NCBI GenBank assembly: GCA_002423305.1
Contig: DIVI01000025.1
Coordinates: forward strand, 1,306-6,694
Source of the DNA: Methylococcus sp. UBA6136
GTDB lineage: Bacteria; Pseudomonadota; Gammaproteobacteria; Methylococcales; Methylococcaceae
Direction of reading: 5' to 3'
DNA length: 5,389 bases
Within the stretch, counting starts at the first letter, position 1. Every line of letters begins with the position of its first letter. The notes under the pieces are model-generated. The model was not told where the DNA came from. It worked only from the letters and a program-made list of their open reading frames with translations, and did not search any database. The position numbers and the translations under genes are program-made. This document shows positions 1 through 5,389 of this stretch, piece by piece.

Positions 1-1
1 A

Positions 2-1147
2 CCCGATGGTCGGTCCACGACACCCGGCGGTCTCCGGCGGGCAGGCCTTGGGCTTCTGCTGGTGGCCCTACTGGGCCTGGCCGGCCAGTCGGTGTATCCC
101 CATATTCCGCAGCAATACCGCGATCTGATGCTGACGCGGGCAGAATGGTGGTCCGCGCCCAAAGCCAATGCGTTGGATGGCGCGCAACGACTGCCTCCCC
201 TGACGCCGTTGTGGCTGGCGATTACGCCCTATCTGGGGGCGCGGACACCGATGTGGGCCGCCACTGCCGGAATGATTGCCGAGCACCCCTGGCGAGGCTT
301 TGGTACCGGCAGTTACTTGTTTGAATACCCGGCGTTTGAGAAACGCTATGACCTGTTCAAGGATCCTGAGGTGCTGGGGGCCCAAATACGGACCGATCCC
401 CACAATGTGCTGCTGTGGATCGCTGCGGAAAACGGATTGCCGCTGACGCTGCTGTTTGCCGTTCTTTATGCCTGGCTGGCGCTGCGGGTAACGCTTGAAA
501 CGTGGCGCACCCGTCAGGTTTTTTGGCTTTGCGGTACCTGGGCCCTATGGGCCGCTGGGCTGGACGCGCTGGTCAATCAGGTTTTTTTCAGTCCCGCCAG
601 CCTGTTTGTGACGGCCTTGGGGGTTGGGCTTTGGTATGGGGGTTTGCCTTATCAAAGTTCCGGCCCGTCCCGCGTGAGCTGTCGTCTCTGGGGCAATGCC
701 GTGAGTCCGGTGTTGGGTTCTGTAGTGGCCCTGTGGTTGGCCAGCTATCCCCTGACCTGGCTGGTGTCCACCTACTATGTCGCGGAGGCGCGGAGGCTTG
801 CGTCCGCCCAACCGGCCGTGTCCTACCGCCAGATTTTGCTGGCCTGGGTCAATGCCAGGCGCTGGTCGCCCACGAATGGGGAGGCTCTGTATGGCTTGGC
901 GAACGCGGCCCTCAGTCAGAAGCACTATGCGAGTGCTGAAGGCTACCTGAAGGCCTTTCTCAAGCTCGCGCCGCACCATACGCCCGGACTCAACCTGTTG
1001 GCCAATATACAGATGCAGGACAAGCGGTATGATGAGGCCGAAAAAACGCTGGAACAGGCGATAGCGCTCGAGCCGGATGCCGCGATGCTAAGAGAGAATC
1101 TCGAGACCTTGCGCAAAAATCGAACTCAGCCACAAGCGGCCCCATAA
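2..1147 (+). CDS. O-antigen ligase / Wzy-family membrane protein with C-terminal TPR repeats, 5'-truncated by window edge
   Basis: This is the C-terminal part (381 codons visible) of a polytopic inner-membrane protein of the O-antigen ligase/polymerase superfamily, whose members transfer lipid-linked glycans in the periplasm. The frame is open to the first base, so the GTG at 62 lies inside a membrane helix (AGLGLLLVALLGLAG) and is not the true start. Numbering from the first visible codon, the Wzy_C-type loop has HPWRGFGTGSY (about 95-105) and then DPHNVLLWIAAENGLP (132-147), with the family-typical His134 and Glu143. Hydrophobic segments follow at about 146-162, 173-192, 199-213 and 236-258. 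The tail (about 293-358) holds two TPR units, GEALYGLANAALSQKHYASAEGYL-type and YDEAEKTLEQAIALEP-type, so a protein-protein contact is likely. With Wzm/Wzt downstream, a ligase is more coherent than a Wzy polymerase, since ABC-dependent export does not need Wzy. A PglL-like protein O-glycosyltransferase is the main alternative. The acceptor is not known. Confidence 0.78.
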   Translation, partial: PDGRSTTPGGLRRAGLGLLLVALLGLAGQSVYPHIPQQYRDLMLTRAEWWSAPKANALDGAQRLPPLTPLWLAITPYLGARTPMWAATAGMIAEHPWRGFGTGSYLFEYPAFEKRYDLFKDPEVLGAQIRTDPHNVLLWIAAENGLPLTLLFAVLYAWLALRVTLETWRTRQVFWLCGTWALWAAGLDALVNQVFFSPASLFVTALGVGLWYGGLPYQSSGPSRVSCRLWGNAVSPVLGSVVALWLASYPLTWLVSTYYVAEARRLASAQPAVSYRQILLAWVNARRWSPTNGEALYGLANAALSQKHYASAEGYLKAFLKLAPHHTPGLNLLANIQMQDKRYDEAEKTLEQAIALEPDAAMLRENLETLRKNRTQPQAAP

Positions 1148-1164
1148 ATTTGGCATAACGTCAT

Positions 1165-1188
1165 GCGGCGAAAGCCGCCTGACGGCTT
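1165..1188 (+). other. Two overlapping, mutually exclusive hairpins after the ligase gene
   Basis: GCGGC (1165-1169) pairs with GCCGC (1174-1178) around a GAAA tetraloop. Alternatively, AAGCCG (1172-1177) pairs with CGGCTT (1183-1188) around a 5-base loop. The shared arm means only one can form at a time. No U-tract follows either, so neither is a standard intrinsic terminator. They could stabilise the 3' end of the upstream message or act with the next hairpin. The pairing is read directly from the sequence; any function is inference. Confidence 0.4.
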
Positions 1189-1196
1189 CGGTGCGC

Positions 1197-1225
1197 GGGT
1201 TGCTTTGCCTTTTTGCTTGCAACCC
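1197..1225 (+). terminator. Hairpin with T-rich loop; weak terminator or leader structure
   Basis: GGGTTGC (1197-1203) is perfectly complementary to GCAACCC (1219-1225), with a 15-base pyrimidine-rich loop containing TTTTT. The T-run lies in the loop, not after the stem, so this is not a canonical Rho-independent terminator. It could be a weak stop after the ligase gene or a structure in the wzm leader. Confidence 0.25.
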
Positions 1226-1335
1226 AGACTCTGATGGTGCTCGGCCCATAGCCGAAACCCACCCAAACCGGCCTACTGAGTGGTCACCCGTAAGGCTTGC
1301 GCCGATCCGCCCTGATTGATCAACTACTGCCTCAG

Positions 1336-2133
1336 ATGCTTCATCTCCTGAAAAAATTGCTCTCCGGCATCTCGCCCCTGTTGCTTTTGATCAGGCAACG
1401 CTTCCTGATCCTGCAGCTGTTGCGGCGGGATATTGTGGGACGGACCCGTGGCACGCTGCTGGGCTGGTTGTGGCTGATCGCCCAGCCGGCGCTGCAGGTG
1501 ATTGCTTTCTGGTTTCTTTTGGATATCGTCTTTCAGATGCGCTCACCTGGGCAGGTTCGTTATTTGAATTATTTCCTGATCGGTATGTTGCCCTGGCTGT
1601 ACCTCAGTGAGGTGCTGAATCGTTCCATCAATGTACTAAACGAGTTTGCCGCACTGTATCAGCGCAGCCGTTTTCCGGTGGCGGTTTTGCCGTTACTGCC
1701 GATGGTGATGGGCCTCCTGATCTATTTGCCCGTCTATGCCGGGGTGGCGGTCTATTTTCAGGATGGTCTGGCTGGCCTGAAGGCCATTGCCATCATGCTG
1801 CTGTTATTTGTCTGGGTCATTCCTTTTGCCTACCTTCTGTCGGTCTTTGGGCTGTTTGTCCGCGAGGTGCGGCAGGTTTTCCCTTTCTTTCTGACCATGA
1901 TCATGTACGTGACGCCGATTCTGTATGCTCCTGATGCATTGCCGGAATCGGTCCGTTGGGCGCTGGCTTTCAATCCGATTGCGGACCTGATGGCATTGAT
2001 TCAGGGCTGGATCAACGGCCTTCCGGTGGAACCAGGCAACTGGGTGCGCCCGCTGGCGTTGTGGCTGCTGCTGGCCACGCCCGCGTGGGTGCTGTTTCGG
2101 CGCAGTGAGCCGCATATGCGGGAGGTGCTGTGA
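1336..2133 (+). CDS. wzm: Wzm-type ABC-2 permease for O-antigen/polysaccharide export
   Basis: This is the inner-membrane channel subunit of an ABC exporter that passes undecaprenyl-diphosphate-linked polysaccharide to the periplasm, powered by the ATPase encoded next. From the ATG at 1336 the product is 265 residues, close to the roughly 260 usual for Wzm/KpsM permeases. The N-terminal amphipathic region carries RRDIVGRTRGTLLGWLW (about 30-46), the ABC-2 signature just before the first membrane helix. Six hydrophobic segments follow at about 39-66, 79-94, 115-141, 150-175, 181-198 and 240-254, with the family-typical FNPI (212-215) in the last periplasmic region. The start is uncertain: a TTG at 1297 would add 13 residues, and an in-frame TAA at 1291 blocks anything earlier. 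Neither start has a clear ribosome-binding site. The 3' end overlaps wzt by 4 bases, which supports a two-subunit operon. A capsule or teichoic-acid-type exporter is the alternative; the Wzt C-terminal domain favours O-antigen. Confidence 0.88.
   Translation: MLHLLKKLLSGISPLLLLIRQRFLILQLLRRDIVGRTRGTLLGWLWLIAQPALQVIAFWFLLDIVFQMRSPGQVRYLNYFLIGMLPWLYLSEVLNRSINVLNEFAALYQRSRFPVAVLPLLPMVMGLLIYLPVYAGVAVYFQDGLAGLKAIAIMLLLFVWVIPFAYLLSVFGLFVREVRQVFPFFLTMIMYVTPILYAPDALPESVRWALAFNPIADLMALIQGWINGLPVEPGNWVRPLALWLLLATPAWVLFRRSEPHMREVL
2120..2125 (+). promoter_or_regulatory. Shine-Dalgarno site of wzt inside the end of wzm
   Basis: GGGAGG lies 4 bases before the GTG start of wzt and within the last codons of wzm. 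It supports that GTG and suggests that ribosomes finishing wzm re-initiate on wzt, giving balanced subunit amounts. Confidence 0.6.
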
Positions 2134-3332
2134 GCGTGATTACCCTGGTCAATGTGTCCAAGAGCTACCGAACTTACGCGCACCCGTGGGACCGGCTCAA
2201 GGAGGTCATCACTCATCGGTCATACCATCAGGATCATCAAGTCCTGAAGCCGCTGTCGATATCCATTGGGGAAGGCCATGTCGTTGGACTGGTGGGCAGG
2301 AACGGTGCTGGCAAGAGCACTCTGCTCAAGCTGATTGCGGGGACTTTGCTGCCGACGACTGGCACCGTAACAACCCAGGGCCAGGTGGCGGCTTTACTGG
2401 AGCTGGGCGCGGGGTTTCACCCGGAAATGTCGGGACGGGAAAATGTGTATCTGGGCGCCGCCGTGGCCGGCTTGTCGCGCGAGTTTATCGAAAGCCGCTA
2501 CGAGGATATTGTCCAATTTACGGGTCTGGCCGAGGCGATGGACCGCCCGGTGAAAACCTATTCGTCCGGGATGACAGCCCGTCTGGCCTTTGCGGTGGCG
2601 ATGGCCGTGGAGCCGGAAATTCTCATTCTGGATGAAACCTTGTCGGTGGGTGATGGTGCATTTGCGCGGCGATCGTTTGAGCGAATCATCGATTTCAAGA
2701 GCACGGGCAAGACGCTTTTGTTCTGCTCCCATTCGATGTACCAGGTGGAGTCGATCTGTGACCGCGTGCTGTGGATCAATGACGGTATGGTCATGATGGA
2801 TGGTGACCCGTCCGAGGTGGTGAGCGCCTACACGGAGTTTCTGACCGGTCAATCGGAGCCGCCCAACCCGACTCACTCGTCAGATTCGGTGCCATCCGCG
2901 TCAACCAGTTCGGGTGGTACCCGAATTATGGACGTCAAGGTGTTCGTTGATGGCTATGAGAGCAAACCCCTAACTATTGAATCCGGTAGTTCAAAACTGT
3001 CGATCGCCACTCGCTTCAAAGCCCCGGATAACCTGCCTTTGCCGAGCATCGGGATCGTGCTGGTGGGTGGCAACGGTTGGCCCATCGCCAGTGCTTCATC
3101 ACTTGACGATGCCTTGCGCTTTACGCGCAACCCGGAGGGGATTTATCAGGCGACCGTTACCTTTCCCAGAGCGCCCTTGCTCAAGGGGAATTACTGGATC
3201 AACCTGTTTCTCATGTGCGAGCAGGGCATTCATTTTTATGAGCGTGCGGAGCGGGTCGCTGAATTTACGGTCGTACAGAACACGCGCGAAGTGGGGTTGG
3301 TTTCGCTGAACCGAAGCTGGAAGACGGGGTAA
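2130..3332 (+). CDS. wzt: Wzt ABC transporter ATPase with C-terminal glycan-recognition domain
   Basis: This is the cytoplasmic ATPase of the O-antigen exporter (400 residues). The nucleotide-binding domain covers about 1-235: Walker A GRNGAGKST (56-64), the Wzt/KpsT-style Q-loop segment ALLELGAGFHPEMSGREN (88-105), ABC signature YSSGM (144-148), Walker B ILILDE (164-169) with catalytic Glu169, D-loop region SVGD (172-175) and H-loop His201. All catalytic residues are present. A Ser/Thr/Pro-rich linker (about 240-264) leads to a beta-rich domain (about 265-398) that matches the layout of the Wzt C-terminal domain (for example KGNYWINLFLM at 352-362). In studied Wzt proteins that domain binds the capped end of the glycan. 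ATPases without it (KpsT, TagH-like) are much shorter, so an O-antigen Wzt is the best call. The GTG start overlaps the wzm stop as GTGA and has a good ribosome site. No chain-capping enzyme is seen nearby, so the glycan end recognised is unknown. Confidence 0.92.
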   Translation: MSVITLVNVSKSYRTYAHPWDRLKEVITHRSYHQDHQVLKPLSISIGEGHVVGLVGRNGAGKSTLLKLIAGTLLPTTGTVTTQGQVAALLELGAGFHPEMSGRENVYLGAAVAGLSREFIESRYEDIVQFTGLAEAMDRPVKTYSSGMTARLAFAVAMAVEPEILILDETLSVGDGAFARRSFERIIDFKSTGKTLLFCSHSMYQVESICDRVLWINDGMVMMDGDPSEVVSAYTEFLTGQSEPPNPTHSSDSVPSASTSSGGTRIMDVKVFVDGYESKPLTIESGSSKLSIATRFKAPDNLPLPSIGIVLVGGNGWPIASASSLDDALRFTRNPEGIYQATVTFPRAPLLKGNYWINLFLMCEQGIHFYERAERVAEFTVVQNTREVGLVSLNRSWKTG

Positions 3333-3350
3333 AAGAGCCACAGCTTTTAC
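3329..3350. terminator. Possible bidirectional terminator hairpin between convergent genes
   Basis: GTAAAAG (3329-3335), which includes the wzt stop codon, pairs with CTTTTAC (3344-3350) around an 8-base loop. A C-G pair at 3338/3343 can add to it with a bulge. It sits in the 33-base gap between the convergent wzt and radical SAM genes, where a shared terminator is expected. The stem is short and A/T-rich and no further T-run follows on either strand, so terminator strength is doubtful. Confidence 0.35.
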
Positions 3351-3365
3351 TAAATTGGCCAGCAA

Positions 3366-4385
3366 TCAAGCGTCAGGGGTGTGGCTCACCATTTTCATGG
3401 AATAAGCCGGGCACTCCTCACATAAGGCGGGCATCCCGTTCAGCAGTTCCTCCCGGAAATCATGATGCAATCCGCTATTCCATATCTCCTCAAATGGAGT
3501 TTCCTTGAGATTGGGGAAATGGCCTTCGTAACTGAAGCAGCAGGGCGTTACAAACCCATTCGCCATGACGTAGGTGGCGTCCCATAACCAGCGACAGCTG
3601 CGCTCTGCTTTTCGATTGTCTAAGCTTGCGTGCTGCGGATGAGAAAACCGGATACCTCGGCTGAGCGCATGGCCCGCACACGTCTGTGCCAGATACTCGA
3701 TGTCTTCATCAGTCAATGGATCGCCGCCTATCCCCTCACCCGGATAAAGGTTCTTGACTGTGACGGAGGGCACCCCCATGCCATGCGCGATGTCGATGAT
3801 CAGGGGAATTTCATGAATATTTTCCTTCATGCCGACTACCATGATGCCTAGCGTGGGGGTCGATGCGCCCAGCTCTTCTTTAACCGTTGCCATTCCCCGC
3901 ATATTGGCAATGACCTTGTCAAAATCAGCGCCTTGGCGGATGCGCTCAAAGGTTTGCTTGGTGCCGCCATCCAGCGAAAACATGAGATGCGAGAGTCCGC
4001 TCCGACAAATTTGAATGGCCTTGTCTCGAGTCAATAGCGTCGAATTGGTAAAGAAGGTAACGGCTTTCCCTTGCTGATGGGCGTAGCGGATGATTTCGAT
4101 CAAATCCCGATTGAGGAGCGGCTCGCCCAGCCCTTGAAGCGATATTGTTTCAATCGTCGAGGGGAGCCGGTCCAACAGGATTTTGAAGTCCCTTAGGGAG
4201 AGATGCAGTGATTTGCTCGGCGGCCGATAATCGGGATCGGATAGCGGACACATCTGGCAGCGCAAATTGCATTTGTTGGTGACTTCTATTTGCGCTGATT
4301 TTGGCAGGGGGAGATTGCTTTTCTGATTGCTCACGTGAACCTTCACATTACTATGGCGGACTGATGCCACGTTACCCCAAGTCAC
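3366..4385 (-). CDS. Radical SAM protein with reduced SPASM-like C-terminal domain
   Basis: This 339-residue enzyme cleaves S-adenosylmethionine at a [4Fe-4S] cluster to make a radical; the substrate is not known. The cluster motif is CNLRCQMC (Cys39, Cys43, Cys46), followed by the GGEP-like GLGEP (85-89) and a core barrel to about residue 215. The C-terminal part resembles SPASM/twitch enzymes: Cys264, then GFVTPCC (277-283, Gly-x4-Cys), the PFEEIWNS segment (297-304) and CEEC (322-325). There are only five cysteines there and nothing after CEEC, so one auxiliary cluster is more likely than two. The start is a GTG; an in-frame TGA at 4422-4424 and no intervening ATG limit the choice. GAGAGG lies 12 bases upstream, rather far; the GTG at 4370 is an alternative. 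No peptide-precursor gene is seen beside it, so a RiPP role has no local support. Sugar, lipid or protein modification linked to the glycan locus is possible but inferred only from position. Confidence 0.87.
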   Translation of the reverse strand: MTWGNVASVRHSNVKVHVSNQKSNLPLPKSAQIEVTNKCNLRCQMCPLSDPDYRPPSKSLHLSLRDFKILLDRLPSTIETISLQGLGEPLLNRDLIEIIRYAHQQGKAVTFFTNSTLLTRDKAIQICRSGLSHLMFSLDGGTKQTFERIRQGADFDKVIANMRGMATVKEELGASTPTLGIMVVGMKENIHEIPLIIDIAHGMGVPSVTVKNLYPGEGIGGDPLTDEDIEYLAQTCAGHALSRGIRFSHPQHASLDNRKAERSCRWLWDATYVMANGFVTPCCFSYEGHFPNLKETPFEEIWNSGLHHDFREELLNGMPALCEECPAYSMKMVSHTPDA

Positions 4386-4420
4386 GGAGATTCGCTGCCT
4401 CTCGCCGCGTAAGGGACGGC

Positions 4421-4448
4421 ATCATAACGCAGATAGCCATGATGGCAT
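4421..4448 (-). promoter_or_regulatory. Candidate sigma70 promoter for the radical SAM gene
   Basis: On the minus strand, -35 ATGCCA (4448-4443, 4 of 6 matches) and -10 TATGAT (4426-4421, 5 of 6) are separated by 16 bases. Transcription would begin near 4414, leaving a leader of about 30 bases before the GTG at 4385. Spacing and position fit; the -35 is weak. Confidence 0.4.
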
Positions 4449-4512
4449 GCCACGGAGAGTGAAGCGCCCCATCTGCCTACCGAGCCCTGTGGTGAATTGC
4501 CAGGAAAGGATG

Positions 4513-4553
4513 ACTCGGTGAACCCTGGCCCTGACCCGGCAACGTTACCGAGT
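4513..4553. repeat. 7-bp inverted repeat flanking the rightward promoter
   Basis: ACTCGGT (4513-4519) and ACCGAGT (4547-4553) are perfect inverted copies 27 bases apart. The left arm lies upstream of the candidate -35 and the right arm touches the first base of the -10. This placement would suit an operator for a dimeric regulator. It lies upstream of the expected transcript start, so it would act as DNA, not as an RNA hairpin. A shorter copy of the arm, ACCGAG, is at 4479-4484. A chance repeat is quite possible. Confidence 0.3.
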
Positions 4554-4558
4554 ACAAT
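4531..4558 (+). promoter_or_regulatory. Candidate sigma70 promoter for the AAA-ATPase-like gene
   Basis: -35 CTGACC (4531-4536, 4 of 6 matches) and -10 TACAAT (4553-4558, 5 of 6) are separated by 16 bases. Transcription would start near 4565, giving a leader of about 20 bases before the ATG at 4587. Confidence 0.45.
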
Positions 4559-4586
4559 CCCGACTTAACCCGAGACCGATTTAGCC

Positions 4587-5389
4587 ATGCACCGCAAAAA
4601 ACTCCCCATCGGCATTCAGACCTTCCGCAAGATGCGGGAGGATGATTATTACTATGTCGACAAGACGGCCTTGGCGTTGCGGCTGATTGAGGAGGGCTCG
4701 CACTTCTTCCTTTCTCGTCCCCGCCGTTTCGGCAAATCGCTGTTTCTGGATATGCTGGGGGAGTTGTTTGCGGGGAGTGAAGCGCTGTTCCAGGGCCTTT
4801 ATGCCCACGAGCGTTGGGATTGGTCGACGGTGTATCCGGTCATCCGAATCAGTTTTGGCGGCGGAGTGCTGCATGACCCGTCCAGTCTAGCCTCCCGCAT
4901 CGGGGAGATCCTGGACGAGAACGAGCAACGCCTGGGGTTTGCGGCTCCGCCTTCTGCGACGGTGCCGGGACGTTTTTCATCACTCATTCGTGCCGCCCAT
5001 GCGGCCACCGGTCAGCGCGTCGTGGTGCTAATCGACGAATACGACAAACCGATCCTCGACAACATCACTCAACCCGATATGGCCCGGCAGATGCGCGATG
5101 GACTGCGTAACTTCTACTCGGTCATCAAGGATTCCGACGCCCACATCCGCTTTGCCTTTCTGACGGGAGTATCGAAATTCAGCAAGGTCAGCCTGTTTTC
5201 CGGGCTGAACAATCTGAATGACATTACGGTGGATGCGCCCTATTCATCGATCTGTGGCTATACCGAGGCCGATGTCGACACCGTCTTTGCGCCGGAACTG
5301 GAGGGGCTGGATCGGCAGCAGATTCGTGATTGGTACAACGGCTACAACTGGACGGGAGAATCTGTCTATAACCCGTTTGACCTGCTGCT
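4587..5389 (+). CDS. AAA-ATPase-like / DUF1703 protein, 3'-truncated by window edge
   Basis: This is the first 267 residues of a P-loop protein of the AAA-ATPase-like family, usually around 500 residues with a PD-(D/E)XK-type nuclease domain at the C-terminus; that part is beyond the window. The family hallmarks are here in order: LPIGIQTFRKMREDDYYYVD near the N-terminus with DKT at 25-27, the variant P-loop RPRRFGKSL (44-52), Walker B VVVLIDEYDKPIL (145-157) with Asp150 and Glu151, the sensor-like FLTGVSKFSK (191-200), LNNLNDIT (207-214) and WYNGY (249-253). The ATG at 4587 is the first start after an in-frame TAA at 4566-4568; its ribosome site is poor (CGAGA at 4571-4575 at best). The family has no firmly established biological role that I can cite; a nuclease-linked, mobile or defence-type role has been suspected from domain content. 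It stands alone with its own promoter and is probably unrelated to the glycan genes. Confidence 0.9.
   Translation, partial: MHRKKLPIGIQTFRKMREDDYYYVDKTALALRLIEEGSHFFLSRPRRFGKSLFLDMLGELFAGSEALFQGLYAHERWDWSTVYPVIRISFGGGVLHDPSSLASRIGEILDENEQRLGFAAPPSATVPGRFSSLIRAAHAATGQRVVVLIDEYDKPILDNITQPDMARQMRDGLRNFYSVIKDSDAHIRFAFLTGVSKFSKVSLFSGLNNLNDITVDAPYSSICGYTEADVDTVFAPELEGLDRQQIRDWYNGYNWTGESVYNPFDLL

Larger units (their letters stand above)
1148..1335. other. Non-coding spacer between ligase gene and wzm
   Basis: This stretch of about 190 bases has no convincing open frame. A TAA at 1291-1293 closes the wzm frame on its left. It holds three short hairpin-capable segments, listed separately, but no well-spaced -35/-10 pair that I can find. 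The wzm-wzt pair may therefore be transcribed from further upstream, or from a promoter that does not match sigma70 well. No tRNA-like or riboswitch-like pattern was recognised. Confidence 0.6.
4386..4586. other. Divergent intergenic region with promoters in both directions
   Basis: About 200 bases separate the leftward radical SAM gene from the rightward AAA-ATPase-like gene. Besides the two candidate promoters and the inverted repeat listed separately, it contains the 8-bp palindrome GGCATGCC (4444-4451), overlapping the leftward -35 region. No small open frame with a credible start was found. Confidence 0.5.

Noticed and set aside
502..979. Open frames of about 145 codons on both strands within the ligase gene
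   Set aside because: Both are shadows of the ligase frame, with no family resemblance and no ribosome site of note.
1151..1166. Sigma54-like element TGGCAT...CATGC just after the ligase stop codon
   Set aside because: The GG and GC dinucleotides are one base too far apart for the strict -24/-12 spacing, and the surrounding matches are poor.
1150..1178. TTGGCA at 1150-1155 as a -35 box (5 of 6 matches) for wzm
   Set aside because: No -10-like hexamer occurs 15-19 bases downstream; that stretch is the GC-rich hairpin.
2105..2635. 176-codon open frame in another + frame across the wzm/wzt junction
   Set aside because: The Gly/Arg-rich translation resembles no protein family, and it overlaps two clearly conserved genes.
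2394..2876. 160-codon open frame antisense to wzt
   Set aside because: It lies wholly opposite the conserved ATPase domain, its product is low-complexity Arg/His/Gly-rich sequence with no recognisable motif, and the wzt frame explains the region.
4581..5008. Short open frames on the minus strand opposite the AAA-ATPase-like gene
   Set aside because: They fall opposite the conserved P-loop region of a clear family member and have no recognisable motif.
1..5389. CRISPR arrays, tRNA or rRNA genes, insertion sequences, attachment sites
   Set aside because: No regularly spaced repeats, tRNA-like cloverleaf, transposase motif or terminal inverted repeats with target duplications were seen on reading through both strands.

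Overview
The window looks like chromosomal DNA from a moderately GC-rich Gram-negative bacterium. The evidence is the protein families: a Wzm/Wzt ABC exporter for lipid-linked polysaccharide and an O-antigen-ligase-type membrane protein, both typical of an LPS O-antigen or related surface-glycan locus. The AAA-ATPase-like (DUF1703) protein at the right end is common in Bacteroidetes and many Proteobacteria. A gammaproteobacterium is my best guess from protein style, but no rRNA or other marker is present and the genus cannot be named.

Layout. (1) Positions 2-1147, + strand: the 3' part of a polytopic O-antigen ligase/Wzy-family protein ending in two TPR repeats; it enters from the left edge. 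(2) 1148-1335: a non-coding spacer with three possible hairpins and no convincing promoter. (3) 1336-2133 and 2130-3332, + strand: wzm (ABC-2 permease) and wzt (ATPase with a C-terminal glycan-binding-type domain), translationally coupled by a 4-base overlap. (4) 3366-4385, - strand: a radical SAM protein with a reduced SPASM-like C-terminus, convergent with wzt and separated from it by 33 bases containing an A/T-rich hairpin. (5) 4386-4586: a divergent intergenic region with one plausible sigma70-type promoter in each direction and a 7-bp inverted repeat around the rightward one. (6) 4587 to the right edge, + strand: the N-terminal 267 codons of an AAA-ATPase-like/DUF1703 protein.

How the genes fit together. 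In the ABC-transporter-dependent route a glycan is completed on undecaprenyl diphosphate in the cytoplasm. Wzt recognises and energises it, Wzm passes it across the inner membrane, and a ligase moves it to its acceptor in the periplasm. The first three genes supply export and transfer. No glycosyltransferase, nucleotide-sugar enzyme or chain-capping enzyme is in the window; these would have to lie to the left or elsewhere. The radical SAM gene may modify a sugar or a peptide, but its substrate cannot be read from sequence. The DUF1703 gene is probably an unrelated neighbour that marks the edge of the glycan locus.

I do not see a clearly new system. The items most worth a second look are the radical SAM enzyme beside the exporter, the TPR-tailed ligase, and the individual C-terminal domain of Wzt.
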